From DASVTR01 sp036387475 (GTDB taxonomy: Bacteria > Acidobacteriota > Blastocatellia > Pyrinomonadales > Pyrinomonadaceae): a DNA stretch of 64,000 nucleotides. The notes beneath the pieces are model-generated. The model did not search any database. It had not been told where the DNA came from and saw only the letters and a program-made list of their open reading frames with translations. This document shows, piece by piece, positions 35,229 to 43,577 of this stretch. Numbering within the stretch: the stretch's first letter is position 1; the number at the start of each line of letters is the position of its first letter. Position numbers and translations under genes: made by a program. The DNA lies in assembly GCA_036387475.1 (NCBI GenBank), contig DASVTR010000023.1, forward strand, positions 124,001 through 188,000, in the 5' to 3' direction.

Positions 35229-35693
35229 ATGAAGATGAAACTGGCAGCGCTGCTGGCCTTTATCGTGATGGGATTGTCGGGCTGTACGGCCACCGACAAC
35301 GCCAACGCCCCCAGAAACACCAACGCTGGCAATGCCAACACGGCTAACCGCACCGCCTCGACCGAAACGCCCAAGGCCGACGAGAACATGGTCAAGGCCA
35401 ACGCCAACGCTTCAAGCGAGACGGGCGGCACAAAGGAAGGCTGCAAGTGCTCTGCCGCCGGAATGAAGTGCTCGACCAAGCCCGGCGAGAAGGGTTGCTG
35501 CGGTGGCAAAGACGGTGCTTGCTCCACGATGGTTGATGGCAAATCTTCCTGCTGCGCGAACAAAGGCAGCGATGGCGAAGCCTGCTGCTCAGCCGCCGGT
35601 AAGATGGCTATGGACGGCGACAAGAAGATGGATAATATGCCAGCCTGCGGCACAGAGAAGAAGCCCGCAGCGGCCCCGGCCAAGAAGGGCTGA
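35229..35693 (+). CDS. Cys-rich lipoprotein
   Basis: 154 aa. Lipoprotein signal with lipobox LSGC (Cys19), then an Asn/Ala/Thr-rich linker, then a C-terminal region with dense cysteines: GCKCSAAGMKCS, KGCCGGKDGACS, SSCCANK, EACCSAAG and PACG. About 12 Cys after the lipobox, plus Met-rich patches (KMAMDGDKKMDNM), suggest thiolate/thioether metal binding such as copper (inference). RBS CAGGAG upstream. A 19-bp terminator follows. No family recognised. Confidence 0.82.
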   Translation: MKMKLAALLAFIVMGLSGCTATDNANAPRNTNAGNANTANRTASTETPKADENMVKANANASSETGGTKEGCKCSAAGMKCSTKPGEKGCCGGKDGACSTMVDGKSSCCANKGSDGEACCSAAGKMAMDGDKKMDNMPACGTEKKPAAAPAKKG

Positions 35694-35737
35694 AGCCTTT
35701 CGAGGGCCTCAACCGGACAATCTAACTTGAAACACCC

Positions 35738-35786
35738 ACAGCGGCGAGCAGTTCCATCTCTGGAACTGCTCGCCGCTGTTTGCTTC
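35738..35786 (+). terminator. Rho-independent terminator of the Cys-rich lipoprotein gene
   Basis: ACAGCGGCGAGCAGTTCCA pairs perfectly with TGGAACTGCTCGCCGCTGT (19 bp) around TCTC, then TTGCTTCT. 45 nt after the stop. 35787-35954 holds no gene. Confidence 0.88.
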
Positions 35787-35954
35787 TCAGGAAGCATCTG
35801 ATTTAAGATGCACCCGGCCCAAACCCTTCTTGCTGCATTAATTCGGACGGGACGAGAGCGTACGCCCTTGAGCGTTCACCTCTCCCCAATCACCGGGCAC
35901 ATTCATTTCCCCTTCGGCTTTTTGACATCTCAACTTTCACAGGAGACGACAGGA

Positions 35955-36095
35955 ATGAACAGAAACAAGCTTGCGGCGCTCGTCGCAGCCATCGCGCTCA
36001 CGCTCTTCGCAATCGGATGCGGTGGGGACTCATCGAACAACAGCAATGCGAACACGGCTAACAGAACGGGAACGAACGCCAACGCCAACAGGTAA
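35955..36095 (+). CDS. Small Asn-rich lipoprotein (46 aa)
   Basis: From the ATG at 35955 (AGGAG at 35940-35944, AGGA closer). MNRNKLAALVAAIALTLFAI then GCGG gives a lipobox AIGC; the mature chain is NSNANTANRTGTNANANR-like, essentially only a disordered Asn/Thr/Ala linker. Too short to carry a domain. First of three closely spaced lipoprotein genes (30 bp and 19 bp gaps). Confidence 0.7.
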   Translation: MNRNKLAALVAAIALTLFAIGCGGDSSNNSNANTANRTGTNANANR

Positions 36096-36124
36096 GCAGA
36101 CAGTAAATCACAGGAGACCAGCAG

Positions 36125-36322
36125 ATGAAGAAAAAAATCGCAGTTTTACTTTCGGTAGCCGCACTCGCCGCTCTGGCAGCCGGATGTTCCGAAACCAATT
36201 CCAACTCAGCGGGTAACACTAACGCTTCGAACACGGCGACGGTCGTCAACAACAACGGCAACAAGAACACCGCCGGCGTTTCGACGACGAACGGCAATAC
36301 CGGCGCGAACGTTAATAAGTAG
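36125..36322 (+). CDS. Small Asn-rich lipoprotein (65 aa)
   Basis: Signal peptide with lipobox LAAGC, then NSNSAGNTNASNTATVVNNN and more Asn/Thr/Gly. AGGAG lies upstream of the ATG. A 64-base block (36230-36293) is nearly repeated (about 57 of 64 identical) in the next gene (36440-36503), giving the shared segment TVVNNNGNKNTAGVSTTN. Mature part probably disordered; function unknown. Confidence 0.75.
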   Translation: MKKKIAVLLSVAALAALAAGCSETNSNSAGNTNASNTATVVNNNGNKNTAGVSTTNGNTGANVNK

Positions 36323-36340
36323 TAGAAGGAGACAAGCGAG

Positions 36341-36892
36341 ATGAGAAAGTTAGGAATTTTGATTTCTTCGCTCGTGCTCGCCTCGCTGGCCGTCGGCTGT
36401 GGAGAAACGAGCAACACGACTACGACGACAAACTCGTCAAACACAGCCACGGTCGTTAACAACAACGGCAACAAGAATACGGCTGGCGTCTCGACGACGA
36501 ACGCTAACGCGACTGGGAACGCTAACGCGGGTGGCCGCACCTACAACGCCAACATCACGAAGGAAGAATACGAGAAGGACAAAGACCGCTACGGCACGGA
36601 GGCCAAAGGCTACGGCGACAAGATCGGCGGCGGCCTGCTCGACGGCTATTACTGGGTCAAGGTCAAGGGCGCTCTGGCTCTCGTTGACGATTTGCGCGAC
36701 TCGACCATCAACGTCGACGTTGACAATGCCGTTGTCACGCTGCGCGGAAATGTCGCCAGCAAGGAGCAAGTAACGAAGGCTGGCACGGCGGCGCGGGTTG
36801 ATGGCGTTAAAAACGTCAACAACCAACTCAAAGTCGCTGCCGAAGGTAACAGCAACGGGAACGCCAATACGGGCGCGGCCAAGAAGAGTTAA
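36341..36892 (+). CDS. BON-domain lipoprotein
   Basis: 183 aa. Lipobox LAVGC, an Asn/Thr-rich linker including the segment shared with the previous gene, then an Asp/Lys/Glu/Tyr-rich stretch (EEYEKDKDRYGTEAKGYG) and a BON domain (about 105-170: DLRDSTINVDVDNAVVTLRG, NVASKEQVTKAGTAARVDGV, KNVNNQLKV). BON domains bind membranes or phospholipids and act in envelope stability (family knowledge). Last of the lipoprotein row. Confidence 0.87.
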   Translation: MRKLGILISSLVLASLAVGCGETSNTTTTTNSSNTATVVNNNGNKNTAGVSTTNANATGNANAGGRTYNANITKEEYEKDKDRYGTEAKGYGDKIGGGLLDGYYWVKVKGALALVDDLRDSTINVDVDNAVVTLRGNVASKEQVTKAGTAARVDGVKNVNNQLKVAAEGNSNGNANTGAAKKS

Positions 36893-36957
36893 CTTCAACC
36901 CGAACGTTAATGCAGACGAGAGCGGTCGGCGCGTCTTGCGCGTCCGTCGCAGGTTAA

Positions 36958-36990
36958 GGGGGCGAGAGGTTTTCAAAAGCCTCCGCCCCC
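36958..36990 (+). terminator. Likely terminator after the lipoprotein row
   Basis: GGGGGCGAGAGG pairs with CCTCCGCCCCC (one bulge) around TTTTCAAAAG. T-run poor, so termination is a guess. 65 nt after the BON gene stop. Confidence 0.45.
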
Positions 36991-37131
36991 GCTCTCTGTC
37001 TCGCAGCATGGACGAGAGGTTTTCGCGACACCGGGATAAGAAGCAAAGTCTTCCCTGTGGGCTTAGTGTCCCGGTCTTTCGTTCCCCGTTTGACGCAAAA
37101 CTTTGGGCGGCGCTTTAAGACAGAGATAGTT

Positions 37132-39255
37132 ATGCGACACAGCCTTGTGCGGCCCATCCTGACGCTCATCGCCTTTATCATTCTCGCAGCGCAGGCTGTG
37201 CCCGCCCCGGCGCAGCAGTCGGGTGTTGACGTTTACGCCATCACAAACGCATGCATCGTCACGGTCTCCGGGCCAGTTATCGAGCGCGGCACTGTTGTTA
37301 TTCGCAACGGCCTCATACACATGGTCGGAGCTTCCGTGAAAGCGCCCGCCGACGCGCGCATTATAGACGGCACTGGACTGACGATTTATCCCGGCCTCCT
37401 TGACGCTTACACGAACTTAGGCATGCCGCAGCCCAGCCCCGCGCCGGGAACGAATACTGCTGGCGGCAGCCCCCTTGTCCAACAGTCGTCAGCCCAAACA
37501 ACGTCCTCTCCAAACTCTACGCAACCGCCCGGCCTTCAGCCCGAACTTCTGGCAATTGACCTTCTACAGGCAGGCGGGCCGCAGATTGAAGCGGCACGCA
37601 GCGCAGGGATCACTGCCGCCCTGACAGCGCCGCGCGAAGGCATCCTGATGGGCCAATCGGCCCTCATTAACCTTGCGGGCGACAGCGCACAGCAAATGAT
37701 AGTGCGCACACCCATCGCACTTCATGTCGGTTTTACGCCGCTGCGAGGCGGTAGTTACCCTCAGTCCTTAATGGGCGTCTTCTCCGCGCTGCGGCAAATG
37801 CTGATCGACGCCGAGCATTATCGCGAAGCGCAGGCCGTTTACGAAAAGAACCCGCGCGGTCTTCGTCGCCCGTTGCAGGACAAATCGCTCGCCGCGCTTT
37901 TGCCCGCGCTCTCGCGCGAGATGCCGGTCATCATGCAAGCGAATACGGAGCGCGAGATTCAAAGGGCGCTTGATCTGGCCCGCGAGTTTAATCTTCGTTT
38001 GATTATCGCGGGCGGCAGAGAAAGCTGGAAGGTCGCAGACCGTTTGCGCGAACAGAACGTAGAGGTTCTATTCTCGCTCAACTTTCCGAAGCGAACGACG
38101 GCGCAAGTGCCGGAAGCAGACCCCGAACCGCTGCGCATTCTTCGCGAGCGTGTTGACGCGCCGAAGACGCCCGCGCGGCTAGGCGCGGCGCGCGTGCGCT
38201 TTGCCTTTCAATCGGGCGCGCCAGGCGAGATGGCTAGCTATTTAGCCAACGCCGCAAAAACAGTCGAGAACGGACTCGCACGCGAGGAAGCGCTGCGCGC
38301 AATGACTGTTCGCCCGGCGGAAATCCTCGGCGTCGCCGACCGTCTAGGCACAATCGAGGTCGGCAAGATTGCGAATCTGACCATTACGCGCGGCGACATC
38401 TTTGAAAGAACGGCGCGCATCGCGTATGTCTTCATTGATGGTCGCCCTGTGGATTTGAAGCCCGCCGCCCTGACGGCCACTGGCGCGGGAACATTAGCCA
38501 GCGGCAACTGGACGCTCAACTTAAACCTGGGCGAAGGCGAGACGGTCATCACGCTCGCGCTCGAACAAACAGGCGAGCAGCTTCGCGGCTCTATACAGGG
38601 CGCGCTCGGCTCAGGCCAGATCGCCAATGGCTCAATCGGACAGGGCGGCGACTTGCGCTTTACTGTTCCCGTCAACATCGGCGGACTGACGACCGAAGCG
38701 GCGTTCACCGGAACAATCAGCGGCAACGAAATGCGCGGCACGATTCAAATTGTCGGACGCGCCCCAGGCTCGTTTACTGGCACGCGCATCGGCAGCGCGC
38801 CGCCCGCGAGCACACCCCCCGCTCGGCCAACCGCCACACAGCCAACGCCGGGAGCGCCGCCCGCAACGTCGCAGCCCGCCGCGCCAGCAGCCGAACTAGC
38901 AGGCACGTGGAGCATCAAGTTTGTGATCGGAGAGCAAAGCGTTCCGGCCACGCTCGTGCTCGAACGACGAGGAGTGATTTTGACAGGAACGCTGCAAGGC
39001 CCTTTCCCGACCGCCGAAATTATTATGGGTTCAATTGACGCGAACGGTTTTCGCTTCACTTCGGTCGTCCAACTCGGCGGCGAGAACATCGAGTTGACTT
39101 TTGAAGGCAGCGCCGTCGAGTTTGAGTTACGTAGTAAGAGCGGCAGCGCGGTTTTTTCTCGTGGCAAGGTCATGTTCATGAACGGCACGGTCACTTCCGC
39201 GCTCGGCACTGTTAAATTTACCGGAGAGCGCCCGCTGTCAATGATAAGACAGTGA
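37132..39255 (+). CDS. Amidohydrolase-fold protein lacking metal ligands, with C-terminal beta repeats
   Basis: 707 aa from the ATG at 37132 (signal peptide LTLIAFIILAAQAVPAPA). Amidohydrolase frame: NACIVTVSGPVIERGTVVIR, then GLTIYPGLLDAYTNLGM, where the usual PGLIDxHxH metal pair is replaced (DAYTN). The equivalents of the other ligands are also absent: MQANTEREI where the working paralogue has AHCYRADEI, and IAGGRESWK where it has LQHVLEGYK. Barrel continues to about residue 450. The C-terminal about 240 residues hold two beta-rich repeats (GNWTLNLNLGEGETVITLAL and GTWSIKFVIGEQSVPATLVL starts) joined by a Pro/Ala linker. Exported; probably non-catalytic. First of three tandem paralogues. 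Confidence 0.85.
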   Translation: MRHSLVRPILTLIAFIILAAQAVPAPAQQSGVDVYAITNACIVTVSGPVIERGTVVIRNGLIHMVGASVKAPADARIIDGTGLTIYPGLLDAYTNLGMPQPSPAPGTNTAGGSPLVQQSSAQTTSSPNSTQPPGLQPELLAIDLLQAGGPQIEAARSAGITAALTAPREGILMGQSALINLAGDSAQQMIVRTPIALHVGFTPLRGGSYPQSLMGVFSALRQMLIDAEHYREAQAVYEKNPRGLRRPLQDKSLAALLPALSREMPVIMQANTEREIQRALDLAREFNLRLIIAGGRESWKVADRLREQNVEVLFSLNFPKRTTAQVPEADPEPLRILRERVDAPKTPARLGAARVRFAFQSGAPGEMASYLANAAKTVENGLAREEALRAMTVRPAEILGVADRLGTIEVGKIANLTITRGDIFERTARIAYVFIDGRPVDLKPAALTATGAGTLASGNWTLNLNLGEGETVITLALEQTGEQLRGSIQGALGSGQIANGSIGQGGDLRFTVPVNIGGLTTEAAFTGTISGNEMRGTIQIVGRAPGSFTGTRIGSAPPASTPPARPTATQPTPGAPPATSQPAAPAAELAGTWSIKFVIGEQSVPATLVLERRGVILTGTLQGPFPTAEIIMGSIDANGFRFTSVVQLGGENIELTFEGSAVEFELRSKSGSAVFSRGKVMFMNGTVTSALGTVKFTGERPLSMIRQ

Positions 39256-39319
39256 TGACTAAAGCGTGATGAGTAAAAGCATCTGTCTTTTTACTCATCA
39301 ATCCTTACTCAGCACTCGG
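39252..39319. repeat. Intergenic hairpin, TGATGAGTAAAA words
   Basis: TGATGAGTAAAA (39267-39278) pairs perfectly with TTTTACTCATCA (39289-39300). Outer words GATGACTAAAGCG and CCTTACTCAGCAC continue imperfectly. Between the first and second amidohydrolase genes. Confidence 0.75.
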
Positions 39320-39331
39320 TTGGAGTTAAGA

Positions 39332-40777
39332 ATGAAAAAGCTTTGTGCTCTGATTCTCTCGTTTTCAATTTTGAGCGTCTCCGCGTCGGTTTCCGTCGTA
39401 GCACAGGGCAGAGCGCCCGCGCGCGAGGTTGCGACAGCAGAGACGCTGATTCGCAACGCGACCATCCTGACGGCTTCACACGGTACACTCAACAATTCCG
39501 ACATCCTGATTCGTAAAGGCAAGATTGCCGCCATCGGGCCAAACCTCAAAGCAGAAGCAGGCGCGCGCGTCATTGATGCCACCGGCAAATACGTCATGCC
39601 CGGCATCGTTGATTGTCACTCTCATTCAATGCTGGATGCCATCAACGAATTGACCTACGCCGTCACTTCGATGGTGCGCACACGCGACGTGCTGAACACG
39701 ACAGACCCAGACCTTTATCGTCAACTCGCTGGCGGCGTGACGACCCTGAATCTACTGCACGGTTCAGGCAACGCCATCGGCGGCCTTAACACCGTCGTCA
39801 AGATTAAATACGGGCGTCCCACAGAAGAATTTATCTTTCCCAATGCGATGCCCGGCATCAAGTTTGCGCTCGGCGAGAATCCGAAGCGCACCAACTTTCC
39901 GCAGAATCCTAACCAACGCCGCTATCCGGCGACGCGCATGGGCGTCGGCGAAGTAATCCGCGATGCCTTCGTCCGCGCACGCGATTACAAGAGCGCTTGG
40001 GACGAGTATCGCGCAAGCCAAAAGCGCGGCGAGAAAAACCTGATTCCGCCGCGCCGCAGCCTTGAGCTTGAACCGCTCGTCGAAGTCCTCGAAGGCAGGC
40101 GCTACGTCCACGCGCATTGCTATCGCGCCGACGAGATTCTGATGCTTCTGAATCTGGCCGACGAGTTGGGCTTTAAGGTCAGGACGCTTCAGCACGTGCT
40201 CGAAGGCTACAAGGTCGCGCCCGAAATCGCGCGGCACGGCGCGGGCGCATCCATCTTCGTAGACAACTGGGGCTACAAGATGGAAGCCTATGATTCCATC
40301 CCCTACGCCGCAGTGATTCTGGCGCACGCAGGGGCGAGCGTCTCCATCAACTCCGACTCCGACGAACGCGCCCGCAGGCTCAATATAGAGGCCGCCAAGG
40401 CCATGAAGTACGGCGACCTGACTGAAGAAGAAGCCTTACGAATGATTACGCTCAATCCGGCCCAGCAACTCGGCATAGAGGCGCGCGTCGGCTCAATTGA
40501 TGTCGGCAAAGACGCAGACCTCGCTATCTGGAATGGTCATCCCTTTAGCGTCTACTCGCGCGTTGAAACAACATTCATTGACGGCGAGATTTTCTTCGAC
40601 CGCCAGCAAGACCTCGCGCGTCGCGCCGAGCTTGAACGCGAGCGCGCCCTTCTCGAACGGGCCGAACTCAACCGACCGCCCGCGCCGGGAGGCACGCCGC
40701 CGCCCGCGCCGCGCAGCACACGACCGGCCAACAATCAAGAGGACGACGAAGGCGACGGAGGGCACGATCAACGATGA
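39332..40777 (+). CDS. Exported amidohydrolase (imidazolonepropionase-like), metal site intact
   Basis: 481 aa from the ATG at 39332 (GGAG upstream); an upstream in-frame ATG gives only a non-signal extension. Signal peptide LCALILSFSILSVSASVSVV. Metal and catalytic residues: VMPGIVDCHSHSML (HxH), YVHAHCYRADEI (His), LQHVLEGYK (His) and SINSDSDERAR (Asp). C-terminal small beta domain (GKDADLAIWNGHPFS) then an Arg/Glu and Pro-rich tail. Hydrolyses C-N bonds in a cyclic or amide substrate; exact one unknown. Stop and next start overlap (ATGA). Middle of three paralogues. Confidence 0.9.
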   Translation: MKKLCALILSFSILSVSASVSVVAQGRAPAREVATAETLIRNATILTASHGTLNNSDILIRKGKIAAIGPNLKAEAGARVIDATGKYVMPGIVDCHSHSMLDAINELTYAVTSMVRTRDVLNTTDPDLYRQLAGGVTTLNLLHGSGNAIGGLNTVVKIKYGRPTEEFIFPNAMPGIKFALGENPKRTNFPQNPNQRRYPATRMGVGEVIRDAFVRARDYKSAWDEYRASQKRGEKNLIPPRRSLELEPLVEVLEGRRYVHAHCYRADEILMLLNLADELGFKVRTLQHVLEGYKVAPEIARHGAGASIFVDNWGYKMEAYDSIPYAAVILAHAGASVSINSDSDERARRLNIEAAKAMKYGDLTEEEALRMITLNPAQQLGIEARVGSIDVGKDADLAIWNGHPFSVYSRVETTFIDGEIFFDRQQDLARRAELERERALLERAELNRPPAPGGTPPPAPRSTRPANNQEDDEGDGGHDQR

Positions 40778-42228
40778 ACGTTACGCTCAGGCACGACACG
40801 TTGACGCGGGCGAAAAATAATGCTGAGACGCGTACACGTGTGGACGCGACGCTGATGAGCACGACGAAGATAAGCATGACTGTCATCTTCAACTTCGTTT
40901 CTCTCGTCAGCTTTTTCGCCTTCTTACTTCTGATAGCTACCAGTGCAGAAGCACAGCAGCCTGTCGGTGTTACCGCGCAAGGCGCAAGCGGTGCGACCGG
41001 CTCTTACGTTATTAGTAATGCGCGGATTGTGACCGTCAGCGGCGCAGAGATAGAGAACGGAATGGTCATCATCCGCAACGGCAAGATTGAAGCCGTCGGC
41101 ATTGGTCTCGGCGTTCCGGCGGGCGCTGAAGTGATAGATGCGCGGGGGTTGACGGTTTATCCCGGCATGATTGACGCCGCAACGTCGCTCGGTCTCGTAG
41201 AGATTGGCGCGGGCGCGCCCGGCACGGTTGACCTGACGGAAGTCGGCGACCTTAATCCTAACGCGCAGGCCATCGTCGCCGTCAATCCGCACAGCGCGCA
41301 CGTCAACGTCACGCGCGTGGGCGGCGTCACGAGCGTCGTCACGATGCCGCTCGGCGGGATTATTTCGGGACAGGCCGCGCTGATTAACTTAGACGGCACG
41401 ACGCCGCGCGAGATGGCCGTTCTGCCCTCAGCCGCGCTCGTCATCAATTTTCCGCGCGCCAGCACCCTGAGCTTCGACGCGCTTTTTAACCCACAGACGA
41501 TTCCCCTCAACGACGCCATCTCGACGCGCGACCGCCAACTTGAACAACTGCGCAAGATGCTGCGCGACGCCGAAGCCTACGGGCGCGCGCAGGATGCTTA
41601 CGCACGCGACCGCAGCCTCCCGCGTCCTGTGCAATCAATCGTGCTGGCATCGCTCGTGCCCTTCGTGCGCGGCGAGCGCCCGGTCATCATGCGCGCCGAC
41701 CGCGAAGCCGAAATCCGCGCCGCCCTGCGCTTCGCAGACGAGATGCGCCTGCGCCCGATCATCCTCGGCGGCAACGATGCCCCGAAGGTCGCTGCGCTCT
41801 TGAAGGAGCGGGGCGTGCCTGTGATTTTGACGGGCGTGCTCGATCTGCCGCCGCGTGAAGATGACTACTACGATGCGCTCTACGAAACAGCCGCACGCCT
41901 GCAACAGGCTGGCGTGCGCTTCTGTATCTCGACGGGCGATACGGCCCCGAACGTCCGCGATTTGCCTTATCACGCTGGCATGGCGGCGGCCTTTGGCCTG
42001 CCCCGCGCCGAAGCCCTCAAAGCCGTCACGCTCTATCCGGCGCAGATTATGAACGTCTCCGACCGCATGGGTTCGATTGAAGCCGGGAAGACGGCCAACC
42101 TCGTTATCACAGACGGCGACCTCCTGGAAGCGCGCACGCGCGTTCGCTATCTTTTCATAGGTGGTCGTCAATTAACGCTCAACAGCCGTCATACGGAACT
42201 CTACGAGAAGTTCAAAAACAGAAAATAG
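40774..42228 (+). CDS. Amidohydrolase-fold protein lacking metal ligands
   Basis: 484 aa from the ATG at 40774 (ATGA overlap with the preceding stop). A later in-frame ATG (40855) begins closer to the signal peptide (TVIFNFVSLVSFFAFLLLIA), so the first 27 residues may be a leader. NARIVTVSGAEIENGMVIIR and GLTVYPGMIDAATSLGL: the HxH is again lost (DAATS). The His equivalents read RADREAEI and LGGNDAPK. Nearly the same losses as in the 37132 gene, so the two probably derive from one metal-less ancestor. Likely non-catalytic partner or regulator of the middle enzyme. Confidence 0.85.
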   Translation: MNVTLRHDTLTRAKNNAETRTRVDATLMSTTKISMTVIFNFVSLVSFFAFLLLIATSAEAQQPVGVTAQGASGATGSYVISNARIVTVSGAEIENGMVIIRNGKIEAVGIGLGVPAGAEVIDARGLTVYPGMIDAATSLGLVEIGAGAPGTVDLTEVGDLNPNAQAIVAVNPHSAHVNVTRVGGVTSVVTMPLGGIISGQAALINLDGTTPREMAVLPSAALVINFPRASTLSFDALFNPQTIPLNDAISTRDRQLEQLRKMLRDAEAYGRAQDAYARDRSLPRPVQSIVLASLVPFVRGERPVIMRADREAEIRAALRFADEMRLRPIILGGNDAPKVAALLKERGVPVILTGVLDLPPREDDYYDALYETAARLQQAGVRFCISTGDTAPNVRDLPYHAGMAAAFGLPRAEALKAVTLYPAQIMNVSDRMGSIEAGKTANLVITDGDLLEARTRVRYLFIGGRQLTLNSRHTELYEKFKNRK

Positions 42229-42330
42229 CCTGAGATGACGGTAGCGAGATTCTTTCTTTTTAGTTTATAGTTGACCGAAAGCACAACAATCTCTCCCGTG
42301 AAGACAGTAATTTGAAAGGGAGTGTGGAAG

Positions 42331-42669
42331 ATGAAAAGATTCTTGGCAGTTCTAATGGTAACGGCGATGCTCGCCGTCGTCGCGCCACTCGCGGCACAGG
42401 CGCAGTGCGGTAGCATCCGGCACAGGCACGGCAACGTCACGCATACGCATCGCAGTTGCGTCGGCGACGGCCATAAGCATGGGCGAAGTTTCTGGCAGAA
42501 GCATAGAGACAAGCTGACGGTCGCGGGCGGCGCTCTGGGCGGCGCGGCCCTGGGCGGGCTGATTGGCGGCAAGAAGGGCGCTGCCATCGGTGCGCTTGGC
42601 GGCGGAGGCGGCGCAGCCGTCTATACCTACGGGATTCGTAAGCGTCGGCGTTCCGCCAGACGTTACTGA
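42331..42669 (+). CDS. Exported His-rich glycine-zipper protein
   Basis: 112 aa from the ATG at 42331; AAAGGGAG and GGAAG are upstream. Signal peptide (FLAVLMVTAMLAVVAPLAAQ). Mature part: His-rich CGSIRHRHGNVTHTHRSC and GDGHKHGRSFWQKHRD, then a glycine zipper AGGALGGAALGGLIGGKKGA and a basic tail RKRRRSARRY. Could bind metal through the His cluster and span or line an outer membrane through the zipper (inference). Unknown family. Confidence 0.8.
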   Translation: MKRFLAVLMVTAMLAVVAPLAAQAQCGSIRHRHGNVTHTHRSCVGDGHKHGRSFWQKHRDKLTVAGGALGGAALGGLIGGKKGAAIGALGGGGGAAVYTYGIRKRRRSARRY

Positions 42670-42689
42670 TAACCTTCAAACTTAGCGGG

Positions 42690-42740
42690 TAAAGCAAGAG
42701 CGCGTTCATTAGCCGATATGATTGGCTGACGAGCGCGCTT
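42690..42740 (+). terminator. Terminator after the His-rich gene
   Basis: AGCAAGAGCGCGTTCATTAGCC pairs (some mismatches) with GGCTGACGAGCGCGCTTTTGCT around GATATGATT, with an internal T-run (CTTTTGCTCTT). Convergent gap, could serve both sides. Confidence 0.65.
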
Positions 42741-42778
42741 TTGCTCTTACTCGAACAGGCCGTTTGCCGGCTTCCCTT

Positions 42779-43276
42779 TCATTTTTCAGCAATCAGGCGC
42801 TGCTCTAACGGGATCATTGCGGGTTGCCCTTTGTGTTGCCAGCAGCGGCCTGTGCCGCGTACACGGCGCTGGCAGGGCGTGCCCTTCTTCGTCATCGCGC
42901 CGCAGGTAGAGACTATCTCTGGCGAATCAATCGGGCGCTCGGTCGTAATCCTGGCGGCAGGTGGTTCGGTTCTCGTCGGTGTTGAGGGGCTTCCCGTTTT
43001 CGTGTTCGCAGACGGAGGCGGCGCTTGTGCTATTTGAGTGGGAGATGTGTTCGACTGGCGTCGCTCTATGACGAGCGGTGGCGGGGTGGGCCGCACGGCG
43101 CGGCCTGCTCCGAGGCCGAGGATAAAGAGCGTCAGGCCAGCGAACGTGGGCCATAGCAATTGTGTTGTGCGAAGCTTGGGCGCGCAGTCTGGACAGAAGC
43201 GGCGGCTTGTCCAGAGATACCAATGCGGGCGCATGATTCGCTCGCCGCACTCCGCGCAAAAGTTAGGCTTGTACAT
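42779..43276 (-). CDS. Membrane zinc-ribbon protein with C-terminal DUF5763-like Cys/His motif
   Basis: 165 aa from the ATG at 43276 (GGGAGA upstream); longer in-frame reading to 43531 has no support. N-terminal FCAECGERI ... FCPDCAPK zinc ribbon, one TM (LLWPTFAGLTLFILGLGAG), Pro/Thr-rich spacer, then CGAMTKKGTPCQRRV and GRCWQHKG, a CxxxTKKGTxC...C...H pattern like DUF5763. Two putative zinc sites on opposite ends of a TM. Role unknown. Confidence 0.75.
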   Translation of the reverse strand: MYKPNFCAECGERIMRPHWYLWTSRRFCPDCAPKLRTTQLLWPTFAGLTLFILGLGAGRAVRPTPPPLVIERRQSNTSPTQIAQAPPPSANTKTGSPSTPTRTEPPAARITTERPIDSPEIVSTCGAMTKKGTPCQRRVRGTGRCWQHKGQPAMIPLEQRLIAEK

Positions 43277-43445
43277 GTGAGAGTCTCCCAATGAAAGGCG
43301 ACAGCAGCCCGAAACGCATTCGTGAGGGTTTCGGTGCGGGCTGTGCTTCATGAAAAGCAGCGCAAGGAGCTTCTGCGACGAGAGCGAATTATAGCCGATT
43401 ACGGCCTGCCTGACAGCACATCTATCGTTGCGTGTGCGATACAAG

Positions 43446-43474
43446 TTGCACAGATAAGACGAGGGTGATATAGT
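43446..43474 (+). promoter_or_regulatory. Sigma-70-type promoter for the 43578 gene
   Basis: TTGCAC at 43446-43451, 17-bp spacer, TATAGT at 43469-43474. Leader about 97 nt. In the 301-bp divergent gap 43277-43577. Confidence 0.5.
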
Positions 43475-43577
43475 CGCTTTACTCCCGAAAACAATCTGCG
43501 GTGTTGTGTCTGTTGATGCTGCTCTCTTCAAGGAGAGAATAGTGCGGGACTTGCGCCGTTTCGGGTTGGGCCAATGA

